DNA of 64,000 nucleotides from DAORHV01 sp964513925. Its GTDB lineage: Bacteria; Patescibacteriota; Gracilibacteria; Peribacterales; Peribacteraceae. The notes below the pieces were generated by a model. It was not told the origin of the DNA and made no database searches. It saw only the letters and a list, made by a program, of their open reading frames with translations. Of this stretch, positions 10,213 through 17,131 are shown piece by piece; the first letter of the stretch is position 1; each line of letters opens with the position of its first letter. The DNA is taken from assembly GCA_964513925.1 (NCBI GenBank), contig CAZENR010000005.1, positions 25,885-89,884 of the forward strand, read 5' to 3'. Both the position numbers and the translations under genes were made by a program.

Positions 10213-10237
10213 GCACCGGTACTTCCTTCTAAAACCC

Positions 10238-11311
10238 ATGCACCCACGCGTCCTGGCGATGTTCTTCACGGCATTTCTGCTTGTTTCTGCCTGTACGCCA
10301 GGTTCCGAAGGCCAACAGGGGTCATCCTCTTCAAGTGAAACCAGTGTTTCTAGCCAGGCATCGGATCTTCCTGAGACCATGAATGTGACGTACACGGGCA
10401 CGCTTGAGGCACTAACCGCAACTCCTTCGGCCGATGCCAGTCACCAATTAGTCATGGACAGCGGCAGGAACATTTTAGTGCAATCCACGGATATCAATCT
10501 GCAACTTGGATCGTACGTCGGTAAGCGTGTCGATGTTCGTGGCTCACTGAATGTTTCTGGAAGCGCACCCGTTCTTCGTGTCACCGAAGTGACTGTTTTA
10601 GGCCAAGAAAGCAGCTCCGCTTCGCGCCAAATGTGTGGCGGAATTGCGGCCTTGCCTTGTCCAGAAGGACTTGTCTGCGTAGATGACCCTTCTGACTCAT
10701 GTAATCCAGACTCTGGCGGCGCGGACTGCTCGGGTGTCTGCACACAATCTTCTGCGCCATCTAGCCCCTCTTCCGTTGATGCTTCTGCTTCTTCTTCGAG
10801 CAGCTCACTGGCAGTAAAGCCGACAGTTCCTTCCTCGTCTTCATCATCGGTTGCAAAAACCCCAGTTAGCAGCGCAAGCAGCTCGTCCTCTGCAGCTCCT
10901 GCAATCGCTCCCAGCGAGCCGGTCGTCGCTCAAATGGCCAAGCAGAGCTATGCAACTTCCGGCATTTGGACGCAGAAGTACTGCACAGGACACGTCGGTT
11001 TTTGCGTACCAGTACACAAGAATTGGTACTACAAGTCGTTCGGCGCCACGACATCTACATTGTGGCACGTTGAATTCGGCATCAGCGAAATTGACGCATT
11101 GGGACAAGGAGGTATTTCGTTAAATCTCATTTCCGGAACAGCGGAGTCAGCCGGAGGCATAGATGGCAAGACTGAAGAGAAGGCAGGCATTATTGTTGGT
11201 TATAAAAACTGGGACGGCGGAAAGCACATCCAAATCGCTGCCGACGCGCGTCTAACGGAAGCGGTTACGTATATGCTGGACCACCTGGAGCGCTACGCGC
11301 CAAACGAGTAG
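10238..11311 (+). CDS. Ser-rich lipoprotein with a Cys-rich module
   Basis: Exported lipoprotein of unknown function, 357 aa. The signal peptide ends in a clear lipobox (LLVSAC, Cys near residue 19). A short Ser-rich linker is followed by a small beta-rich segment (TYTGTLEALTATPS to VTVLGQESS) that may be an OB-like fold (YVGKRVDVRGSL). Next comes a six-cysteine module running from CGGIAALPCPEG to GGADCSGVC, a pattern also seen in other bacterial secreted proteins. A second Ser-rich linker leads to a C-terminal domain (WTQKYCTGHVGFCVPVHKNW...) with two further cysteines. ATG 10238 is chosen because of the lipobox and the promoter 25 nt upstream; the in-frame start at 10184 lies within the promoter. 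Confidence 0.75.
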   Translation: MHPRVLAMFFTAFLLVSACTPGSEGQQGSSSSSETSVSSQASDLPETMNVTYTGTLEALTATPSADASHQLVMDSGRNILVQSTDINLQLGSYVGKRVDVRGSLNVSGSAPVLRVTEVTVLGQESSSASRQMCGGIAALPCPEGLVCVDDPSDSCNPDSGGADCSGVCTQSSAPSSPSSVDASASSSSSSLAVKPTVPSSSSSSVAKTPVSSASSSSSAAPAIAPSEPVVAQMAKQSYATSGIWTQKYCTGHVGFCVPVHKNWYYKSFGATTSTLWHVEFGISEIDALGQGGISLNLISGTAESAGGIDGKTEEKAGIIVGYKNWDGGKHIQIAADARLTEAVTYMLDHLERYAPNE

Positions 11312-11349
11312 TCCGTGTTAAGCCAAGGCTGTGGTACCATGTGCCATGC

Positions 11350-12198
11350 ATGCCAACGTACTCATACAAAGCCGTAGACGCAGAAGGAAAGGAAGTTAGA
11401 GGTACACTGGATGCCGATAGTGTGGAGGCTGCAACTGCTTCGTTGCAGGAGTTGAAACTGGAGCAAATCTTCGTCACCGAAGCCATGCGCTTGCGCAAGG
11501 CGCCGCCATCCAAGTCTCCCAAGTCAACTGAGAATCCGTCGGCACCAACCTCCTTCGCATTTGAGGGCACTGCAGGGGATGGCAGTGTGCGCAGAGGCAC
11601 TATTCAAGCCGAGTCGAAGCGTCATGCATTCGATAGATTGCGACGCGAGCAAAAACTGAATCTGAACATGCTATCGCCTGTCGGCGTGACGCCACAGTAT
11701 AAAGACCAGGATCTGCTTCGCTGGCAGAAGCCCGCGGAATCGCAACCAAATGAGCAGCCAGTCAGCGTTTCTGTTGTGAGCAAGCCTGTTGAGCGGCTAG
11801 AAGCAGAGAAAGAGGCTGTCGTAGCGTTTCGCGATATCGAGAAGCAAATCGACCAGGCTGCAAGCCCGGCAGTCGCAGTCGCGTCAAAACCGACGGATGC
11901 AAAATATGTGCCGCTTTTAGATACCGTCCGGCTTTACGCAGGCTGGCTTCTTGCGTGGTACACCATTTTCGTTGCTGCAGGGTACTACACCTTCCAACGC
12001 ACACTGCCTATCGAAATCCCTTTCGTAGAAGGCTTCTTTTTCTCGCCACTCATTTTCCGCTTTGTTGTCGCAATGTTCTTGTTCTTGTCGCTCAGCACAT
12101 TACATAAGCTGATACATGGAAAAACACTGGCTGGAGTTGCGCTTGCAATAGCGGGTATCGCAGCCTTTGCCACACTCGCATCGTTATCCGCGTTTTAG
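11350..12198 (+). CDS. Membrane protein with tandem PilC/GspF N-terminal-like domains
   Basis: 282 aa. Residues 1-40 (YSYKAVDAEGKEVRGTLDAD) resemble the small cytosolic N-terminal segment of type II secretion/pilus PilC/GspF proteins. A second, weaker copy follows (FAFEGTAGDGSVRRGTIQAE...). After a charged linker there are three or four membrane segments (about residues 198-282). The large GspF core domain itself is absent, so this is not a functional PilC; it may be an adaptor to a pilus or secretion platform. The start is ATG 11350 rather than GTG 11341, because a TACCAT -10 ends at 11340. The stop overlaps the convergent gene by 4 nt. Confidence 0.6.
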   Translation: MPTYSYKAVDAEGKEVRGTLDADSVEAATASLQELKLEQIFVTEAMRLRKAPPSKSPKSTENPSAPTSFAFEGTAGDGSVRRGTIQAESKRHAFDRLRREQKLNLNMLSPVGVTPQYKDQDLLRWQKPAESQPNEQPVSVSVVSKPVERLEAEKEAVVAFRDIEKQIDQAASPAVAVASKPTDAKYVPLLDTVRLYAGWLLAWYTIFVAAGYYTFQRTLPIEIPFVEGFFFSPLIFRFVVAMFLFLSLSTLHKLIHGKTLAGVALAIAGIAAFATLASLSAF

Positions 12199-12854
12199 AG
12201 TCCGAGTTGCTTACGAATTTCGTCGGCCTGGGATTGCTCGGCCTTCTTGGCATCTTGCTGCACAAACACGGACTGCAGATCCTTCCAGTCTTCGGCGTGC
12301 TTGCGCTCCAGCTGAAGTAGGTGTCGAAGGTGCTTGGGTGACAACTGGGCAAACTTGGAACGCTCCTCCTGCAAGATTTTCTGCAGCTCATCAATTTGGA
12401 ACTGGCTGAGCTTTGGAATGGCCTGAATGATGCGCCACTTCTCGTCGCGGGTCAGTGAAATAGAGCCGCGTAGCAAGGTAAGAAATACCTGCTCGTCAAA
12501 CTGCGTTTCCGGATGCGTTGGAACAACAATGTTCTGATTGTTCAGCGTGCCTGTAATGGAGCCGAACCTGTAATTAGCCACCTCTGCCAGAATCTTCAAA
12601 TCCTCTTCGTCGTATCCCATTTCCTTAGTTGCAACAGTGCCCACAGGCGGTGGTGGCGGACTGGTGTCCTGCACCGGCGGCGGAGGCGGATTGCCGCCAG
12701 CACCAGCTGCACCCTGTGCCGGCTGCGCAGCACGCTGTGGAGGCATTGGAGCCGCACCGAAGACCTGCGAAGGATCCAAGCCGCCGGTCGGCACTGGGTC
12801 GCCCGGACGTGGAGGTGTCGGGGGGTTCTGTCCTGCGGGGTTTTGTGCGGTCAT
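12195..12854 (-). CDS. Conserved hypothetical protein with Pro-rich N-terminus
   Basis: 219 aa, probably cytosolic, not recognised. Residues 1-75 are Pro/Ala/Gly-rich (PPPPP runs) and likely disordered. The remainder is helical: KEMGYDEEDLKILAEVANYR, then DEKWRIIQAIPKLSQFQIDE and a Lys/Glu/Gln-rich coiled-coil-like tail. The layout suggests an adaptor that binds partners through the Pro-rich arm. ATG 12854 is chosen over the upstream start at 12908 because a TACACT -10 lies between them. Confidence 0.65.
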   Translation of the reverse strand: MTAQNPAGQNPPTPPRPGDPVPTGGLDPSQVFGAAPMPPQRAAQPAQGAAGAGGNPPPPPVQDTSPPPPPVGTVATKEMGYDEEDLKILAEVANYRFGSITGTLNNQNIVVPTHPETQFDEQVFLTLLRGSISLTRDEKWRIIQAIPKLSQFQIDELQKILQEERSKFAQLSPKHLRHLLQLERKHAEDWKDLQSVFVQQDAKKAEQSQADEIRKQLGL

Positions 12855-12880
12855 ACGAGAAAAGAGGGTTGAATAAACAT

Positions 12881-12886
12881 AGTGTA
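12881..12886 (-). promoter_or_regulatory. -10 box for the Pro-rich hypothetical gene
   Basis: TACACT on the minus strand, 26 nt before ATG 12854. The leader is T/C-rich (TTCAACCCTCTTTTCTCGT) with no Shine-Dalgarno sequence. Confidence 0.45.
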
Positions 12887-12916
12887 CCACAAGACGGCCT
12901 ATGCACAAGCAAGACG

Positions 12917-13387
12917 CTAATTCCTTGGCTTTTGCAAGCCGTACATGGCGATTCCCGCAGCAACAGATACATTCAGTGATTCTTTTCTGCCATTCATTGG
13001 TATGTGTACCACCGTATCACACAGACGGAGGATCTCTTTTGGTACGCCAAGAATCTCGTGTCCAAGGACGAGGCACTGAGGTCCTTTTGGAACATACGCA
13101 GACAGTGGAACGCTGTCTTTCGTAATCTCCAGCCCGACTATGGCAAATCCATCGGCCTTCCTGCGCTGCAGCACCAATAGCGGATCCTTATCATAAGACC
13201 AGGGCACCCACTCCTCGGCACCTAGGGCGGTTTTATGTATCTCTTTTCTAGGCGGAACAGCAGTGTATCCGCAAAGATGCAGGTGAGACACACCGAACGC
13301 ATCGCAGGTGCGGAAGAAGGAACCTACGTTCCACAATGACCGAATGTTGTGGGCGACAACGACAAGCTGGCAGTCTGCAGTGCTCAT
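12917..13387 (-). CDS. SpoU/TrmH-family RNA 2'-O-ribose methyltransferase
   Basis: Short single-domain SPOUT methyltransferase, 156 aa. The three SpoU motifs are present: NIRSLWNVGSFFRTCDAFGV (motif 1), LVLGHEILGVP (motif 2) and IPMNGRKESLNVSVAAGIAM (motif 3, forming the knot and AdoMet site). It would methylate a ribose 2'-OH in tRNA or rRNA; the exact position cannot be told. The start codon overlaps the stop of the upstream purQ-like gene as ATGA, so it is likely translationally coupled. That overlap excludes the longer frame starting at 13486. Confidence 0.87.
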   Translation of the reverse strand: MSTADCQLVVVAHNIRSLWNVGSFFRTCDAFGVSHLHLCGYTAVPPRKEIHKTALGAEEWVPWSYDKDPLLVLQRRKADGFAIVGLEITKDSVPLSAYVPKGPQCLVLGHEILGVPKEILRLCDTVVHIPMNGRKESLNVSVAAGIAMYGLQKPRN

Positions 13388-14640
13388 GCCAGGCGGTACA
13401 GAGTCGAGGCATGTGGGTTTCCGAACACCTCCAACAATGCTGGCGACTCCATGGCCTGCTCTGTGACGTTGCGACAGTCGTAACAAACTCCACTGTCACT
13501 ATCGGGGCCGAATGCACCAGCACCTGGATCCGGCTCATCGATCCGCAGCAAGGAAATGCCTTTTAAGAACTTGGAGTCGCGCTTTTCCATCTGTTTTGCA
13601 TCGTTGTTCCAACGATAGATTTGGCCCTTCTCACGAACGTAGGCAACTTCTTTGTTCGCATTAAATACAGACAAGTTGGACAGTGCTGCAATGCAAGATT
13701 CGCGGTCTGACATGCTCAAGTAACGGTACTGCTTGAGTGATAGCGAGTCGGACAAGCGGCGGGCGGCCTGTTCTACGGTACGCTCCTCGTTGTTGGTGAT
13801 GATGGTATCAATGAACAATTCGACCGCCTTTGGCGAGCGATTGCGAACATTGAAGTGCGTTGTTGCGCCACCTGTGGGTGCAACGGTCTTCTTCCAGCGT
13901 TTGTTCTGAATCCAGCGAAACGCCGATCGGAAGTATTCGTCTCCCAGCGATGTACGCTCCGGGTGCGGCATAATTGCGACTACGTTACCAGCTGGATTGC
14001 ACACTCCGGCTATGCCGCCCGTGGAGCCATTTGGAGTATACGGCAGCGTGGAAGAAACAGTCGCTTTGGCGTCGCAGTATCGGAAGGCAACCTGGCCGTT
14101 TTGTTCAAGTTCTGCAATTAGTTCCGGGTCTTTTGTAACAAAACGTCCTTCTCCGTGAGCGATGGGTATGTGCATTGCGCCTTCCCAATCCGAAGTTGCA
14201 CAGCGGTCTTTCTTGCAGGCCGGAGTAATCCAGACCCACTCGTTCAAGAAACCCGGCGAAGACCACTTGTCGTCCGACCAAACCGCATTGCGAGCCAGCG
14301 ACATACGCAGACCGTCACCCAGTGGCACAAGTCCGCTTTCAATCAGCACCTGGGCCCCGTTGCAGTTTCCAATGATCAACTTTCCTTTTTCCGACTCTTC
14401 GTGCATGTAGCGAAACAGCGGATCTCGTGCGGCAACCATGCCAGAGCGGCCACGATCCTCGTAGCTGAAGCCGGCACCGAAGAAATACCCGTCCACATCG
14501 TGCAACTTTTCCAGAGAGTCGTTCCAGCGAAAAACAAACGGCTCGAATCCGCAGCGCTTCAAGACGCGCATGTTGTCCACTTCTCCATTACTACCGGGAA
14601 AACTGGGAATTGCGATACGGGGCTTCTTTTTTGCTGGCAT
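13384..14640 (-). CDS. purQ: Phosphoribosylformylglycinamidine synthase glutaminase subunit (PurQ-like) with C-terminal extension
   Basis: Class I glutamine amidotransferase. Residues 1 to about 270 match PurQ: RIAIPSFPGSNGEVDN at the N-terminus, the nucleophile Cys in IGNCNGAQVL, HGEGRF, and the His/Glu pair in MPHPER. PurQ supplies ammonia to PurL in purine synthesis. The protein is 418 aa whereas PurQ is normally about 220-270. The extra ~145 residues (from about TGGATTHFNVRNRSPKAVEL on) are unrecognised, with a Cys-x-x-Cys near the C-terminus (VCYDCRNV). No other purine gene is nearby. It lies 20 nt after frr and overlaps the SpoU gene by ATGA, so it belongs to the pyrH-frr operon. Confidence 0.8.
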   Translation of the reverse strand: MPAKKKPRIAIPSFPGSNGEVDNMRVLKRCGFEPFVFRWNDSLEKLHDVDGYFFGAGFSYEDRGRSGMVAARDPLFRYMHEESEKGKLIIGNCNGAQVLIESGLVPLGDGLRMSLARNAVWSDDKWSSPGFLNEWVWITPACKKDRCATSDWEGAMHIPIAHGEGRFVTKDPELIAELEQNGQVAFRYCDAKATVSSTLPYTPNGSTGGIAGVCNPAGNVVAIMPHPERTSLGDEYFRSAFRWIQNKRWKKTVAPTGGATTHFNVRNRSPKAVELFIDTIITNNEERTVEQAARRLSDSLSLKQYRYLSMSDRESCIAALSNLSVFNANKEVAYVREKGQIYRWNNDAKQMEKRDSKFLKGISLLRIDEPDPGAGAFGPDSDSGVCYDCRNVTEQAMESPALLEVFGNPHASTLYRLA

Positions 14641-14660
14641 GCGAAACTAGTGAATACAAA

Positions 14661-15203
14661 TTAGATGGTAAGCACTTCCTGTTCCTTTTTCTTGGCTGAT
14701 GAAGTGATCTTCTCATTTGCGTCGTCTACAAGCTTCTGCAGCTCCTTCTGTGCGCGGTCGCGCTCGTCTTCATCGTCCATTTGCTTAATTGCGTCGTTTG
14801 CGACTTGGCGCTCCTGGCGAATGCGAATATGCGCAGCTTCTGCCAGCTGGCCAACAACCTTCACGATATGCTTCCGGCGCTCCTCGGTCATAGGCGGGAA
14901 GTTCAAGCGAATAACGACGCCGTCATTGACGGGTGAAATTCCCAGGTCGGAAACCTGCAACGCCTTCTCAACTGCTCCCAGGACGGATTTGTCCCATGGC
15001 TGAATGACAATGGATCTGGCGTCCTGAACCGAAATGCTGGCAACAGACTTCAGCTCCATGCGCTGACCATACGCCTCAATGGAAATGTGCTCGACCACAG
15101 CTGCGTTTGCGCGACCGGTCTGGAGCTTGCTGAATTCCTGGTATAAGTGATCGATAGCCGCCTTTACATGGCTTTGAAACGTCGAAATTGCTGGATGTTG
15201 CAT
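14661..15203 (-). CDS. frr: Ribosome recycling factor
   Basis: Splits post-termination ribosomes together with EF-G. 180 aa, close to the standard ~185. Typical features: LQTGRANAAVVEHI near residues 27-40, the central domain (IQPWDKSVLGAVEKAL, VIRLNFPPMTEERR) and a helical C-terminal bundle ending in KKKEQEVLTI. It follows pyrH, the usual gene order in bacteria, with a 47-nt gap. No Shine-Dalgarno sequence is visible at a useful distance. Confidence 0.96.
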   Translation of the reverse strand: MQHPAISTFQSHVKAAIDHLYQEFSKLQTGRANAAVVEHISIEAYGQRMELKSVASISVQDARSIVIQPWDKSVLGAVEKALQVSDLGISPVNDGVVIRLNFPPMTEERRKHIVKVVGQLAEAAHIRIRQERQVANDAIKQMDDEDERDRAQKELQKLVDDANEKITSSAKKKEQEVLTI

Positions 15204-15250
15204 AGTACGACGATGCTAGCACACCATTTCCTCTGCTCCAATCCCCTCCC

Positions 15251-15961
15251 CTACTGCTTTACTGTTGTCCCGACCTTCTTCCCAGTTGCGGCAGCAAGAA
15301 GCGCTCCTTTGTCATTGAAGTTGAATACGACAATCGGCAACTTGCCGTCTCTGCAAAGACTGAAGGCAGATTGATCCATGACCTGCAGGTTCTTCTCGAT
15401 TGCCTCTTGGAATGAGACGGTGTCGTAGCGCTTTGCATCCTTGTGTTTACGAGGATCTTTGTCGTAAATGCCGTCGACGTTGGAAGCCTTTAAGAGCACG
15501 TCGCATTCCAGTTCCAAGGCACGCAGGGCCGCAGCGGAATCGGTAGTGAAGAAGGGGTTTCCCGTGCCACCGGAGCAAATGACAACACGCTTCTTCTCCA
15601 GATGACGGGCGGCACGACGACGTAGGTACGGCTCTGCAAGTTGCGGGACGTTTATCGCCGAACAAACGCGCGTATAGCAGCCGATTTTTTCAAGCGCTGA
15701 CTGCAAAGCCACAGAATTCATGATGGTTGCAAGCATTCCCATGGCATCGCTCGCGGTGCGCTCTATGCCGCTCTCGGTCGTGTCTCGGTAGCGCCAAATG
15801 TTGCCTCCGCCTACGACAATAACCACCTGGACATCCTTCTCCACGTCTTGCTTGATTTGCTGGGCTATATCGTGAAGTTTCGAGTAATCGAAACCGAAAT
15901 CTCCATTGGACAGTGCTTCTCCGGAGATCTTGAGGAGGATTCTTCGATAGGGGCTTGGCAT
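15251..15961 (-). CDS. pyrH: UMP kinase
   Basis: Converts UMP to UDP; bacterial hexameric amino-acid-kinase-fold enzyme, 236 aa, the standard length. Motifs: RILLKISGEALSN at the N-terminus, VVIVVGGGNIWRYRD (phosphate loop), DAMGMLATIMNSVAL, SGGTGNPFFTTDSAAALRA and LKASNVDGIYDKDP. ATG 15961 is chosen because the conserved N-terminal strand begins 6 residues later; the frame runs open much further upstream but that part overlaps the preceding gene and is unlike UMP kinase. It starts 11 nt after that gene and precedes frr. Confidence 0.95.
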   Translation of the reverse strand: MPSPYRRILLKISGEALSNGDFGFDYSKLHDIAQQIKQDVEKDVQVVIVVGGGNIWRYRDTTESGIERTASDAMGMLATIMNSVALQSALEKIGCYTRVCSAINVPQLAEPYLRRRAARHLEKKRVVICSGGTGNPFFTTDSAAALRALELECDVLLKASNVDGIYDKDPRKHKDAKRYDTVSFQEAIEKNLQVMDQSAFSLCRDGKLPIVVFNFNDKGALLAAATGKKVGTTVKQ

Positions 15962-15972
15962 CGCACTCGAGC

Positions 15973-16452
15973 TTACGTCTTCGGAGGCGTGTTGTCGAGC
16001 GCCTCCGCTGGCGCAGGGCTTTTTGGTTCCTGTGGTGCTTTCGGCCTGGCGAAGATTTGTTTTGCAGCGGCGAGTATGCGCATTACGTACGGACGTACGG
16101 CAAGCCAAATATCGCGCGGTGTCTTGGCGCCTGTTGCCAGGTCGCAAACGATCGGGACGCCTTCGCGCCTGCCATTTGCCGCATGGATAAAGCCAAGTAA
16201 CATGCCCGACAACACAATGAACACCAGATATCTGCCTACAAATGGCAGTATCGCAACCGGAATACTGAGCATGAACAGTATCGTCGCCTGTTTGGCGTGA
16301 TACTGCACAAAGGGTGAATCCCTGCGAGATGCCAGTACAACGATGGACATAATCCAAACATAGCTGAACGCAGCAACGTCCTTATTTATGCGAACGTCGC
16401 GTTGCTCGGGCGTTTCGTCGGCAACTACGGGCTGTTCTTTCGTCGGGTCCAT
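15973..16452 (-). CDS. Tic20/DUF4870-like membrane protein
   Basis: 159 aa integral membrane protein. A charged N-terminus is followed by FSYVWIMSIVVLASRRDSPF and VQYHAKQATILFMLSIPVAI, which match the DUF4870/Tic20-like pattern of small four-helix proteins, then two more membrane segments and a Pro-rich tail (PKAPQEPKSPAPAEAL). Function unknown. First gene of the run leading into pyrH, frr, the purQ-like gene and the SpoU gene, immediately downstream of tRNA-Arg. Confidence 0.7.
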   Translation of the reverse strand: MDPTKEQPVVADETPEQRDVRINKDVAAFSYVWIMSIVVLASRRDSPFVQYHAKQATILFMLSIPVAILPFVGRYLVFIVLSGMLLGFIHAANGRREGVPIVCDLATGAKTPRDIWLAVRPYVMRILAAAKQIFARPKAPQEPKSPAPAEALDNTPPKT

Positions 16453-16483
16453 ATCGAGAAGTGTAGCAGTGTAAAGGCAATGA

Positions 16484-16560
16484 TGGTGCCCCGGGCAGGA
16501 GTCGAACCTGCGACCTCGATCTTAGAAGGATCTTGCTCTATCCGCCTGAGCTACCGGGGC
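16484..16560 (-). tRNA. tRNA-Arg (TCT)
   Basis: 77 nt including encoded CCA. Acceptor GCCCCGG/CCGGGGC, D-arm GCTC...GAGC, anticodon loop CTTCTAA giving TCT, T-arm GCAGG-TTCGACT-CCTGC. The closing pair of the anticodon stem is mismatched. Reads AGA codons. Confidence 0.95.
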
Positions 16561-16639
16561 ATGTCTGCAGTATGAAGCACTCACCTCAAAGTTTGAAGTG
16601 CGTGCCGTCTACCCCGGAAACCAGGCATCATGCTCACGC

Positions 16640-16717
16640 TTAATGAGCGAAGACAATCAGGGCGAGCATGCCGGCAAAGCCGATCATGGCCTTACAAATC
16701 TTCTCGCGGTTGAACAT
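16640..16717 (-). CDS. Putative 25-residue single-span membrane peptide
   Basis: ATG at 16717 reads 25 codons to TAA: a positively charged start (MFNREKICK) followed by one hydrophobic helix (AMIGFAGMLALIVFA). A TATACT -10 box ends 24 nt before the ATG, the same spacing seen at several longer genes here, so it is probably expressed from its own promoter. It lies between the surface-protein operon and tRNA-Arg. Function unknown; two other tiny membrane ORFs occur at 41778-41876 and 52771-52896. Confidence 0.45.
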   Translation of the reverse strand: MFNREKICKAMIGFAGMLALIVFAH

Positions 16718-16741
16718 AGGTATATGTTGGTATGTGACAAT

Positions 16742-16747
16742 AGTATA
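16742..16747 (-). promoter_or_regulatory. -10 box for the 25-residue ORF
   Basis: TATACT on the minus strand, 24 nt before ATG 16717. Confidence 0.45.
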
Positions 16748-16766
16748 GCACAAATCCTCCCTTGCT

Positions 16767-17126
16767 TCAATTTGCACAAGCTGCCTTACAAGCGGCAAAA
16801 CCGGCTTCTGACACCTGGAATTCAGCTCCGGCCTCATAGTCCCCCTTCACCAGGGTGCCACACGACTGGAAGCGGCTGGAATCTACCAAGACGCAATCCT
16901 GACCACTCTGCGGCACATTGCAGCAGTACATCGGCAAGGCAAGCATGCTCAGCTCTGCTTCGGAAGGAGAGATGTAGTCGGATTGAGAGTTCTGTGTGGC
17001 GTTACCCTGCAAATTTAGCAGACTAGCCTGTTTGCCGCGCACAAACGACCTGGCAAGGAAAAAGAGCGCCACAAAGCAAACAATGGAGGCAATAACAGTA
17101 ATGCTCAAAACTGCAGTATTTCGCAT
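16767..17126 (-). CDS. Small membrane-anchored Cys-containing exported protein
   Basis: 119 aa, not recognised. One N-terminal membrane segment (about residues 6-26, LSITVIASIVCFVALFFLA) and then an extracytoplasmic part with seven cysteines (MYCCNVPQSGQDC, SSRFQSCG, AACKAACAN). It starts 5 nt after the stop of the 713-aa stalk protein, so it is the last gene of the surface-protein operon. It could be a chaperone, an anchor or a minor subunit for the stalk proteins; nothing in the sequence decides. Confidence 0.7.
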   Translation of the reverse strand: MRNTAVLSITVIASIVCFVALFFLARSFVRGKQASLLNLQGNATQNSQSDYISPSEAELSMLALPMYCCNVPQSGQDCVLVDSSRFQSCGTLVKGDYEAGAEFQVSEAGFAACKAACAN

Positions 17127-17131
17127 ATGCG

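Noticed and set aside
15962..16357. N-terminal extension of pyrH
   Set aside because: Open by chance in the overlap with the Tic20-like gene; UMP kinase starts at 15961 by family length and motifs.
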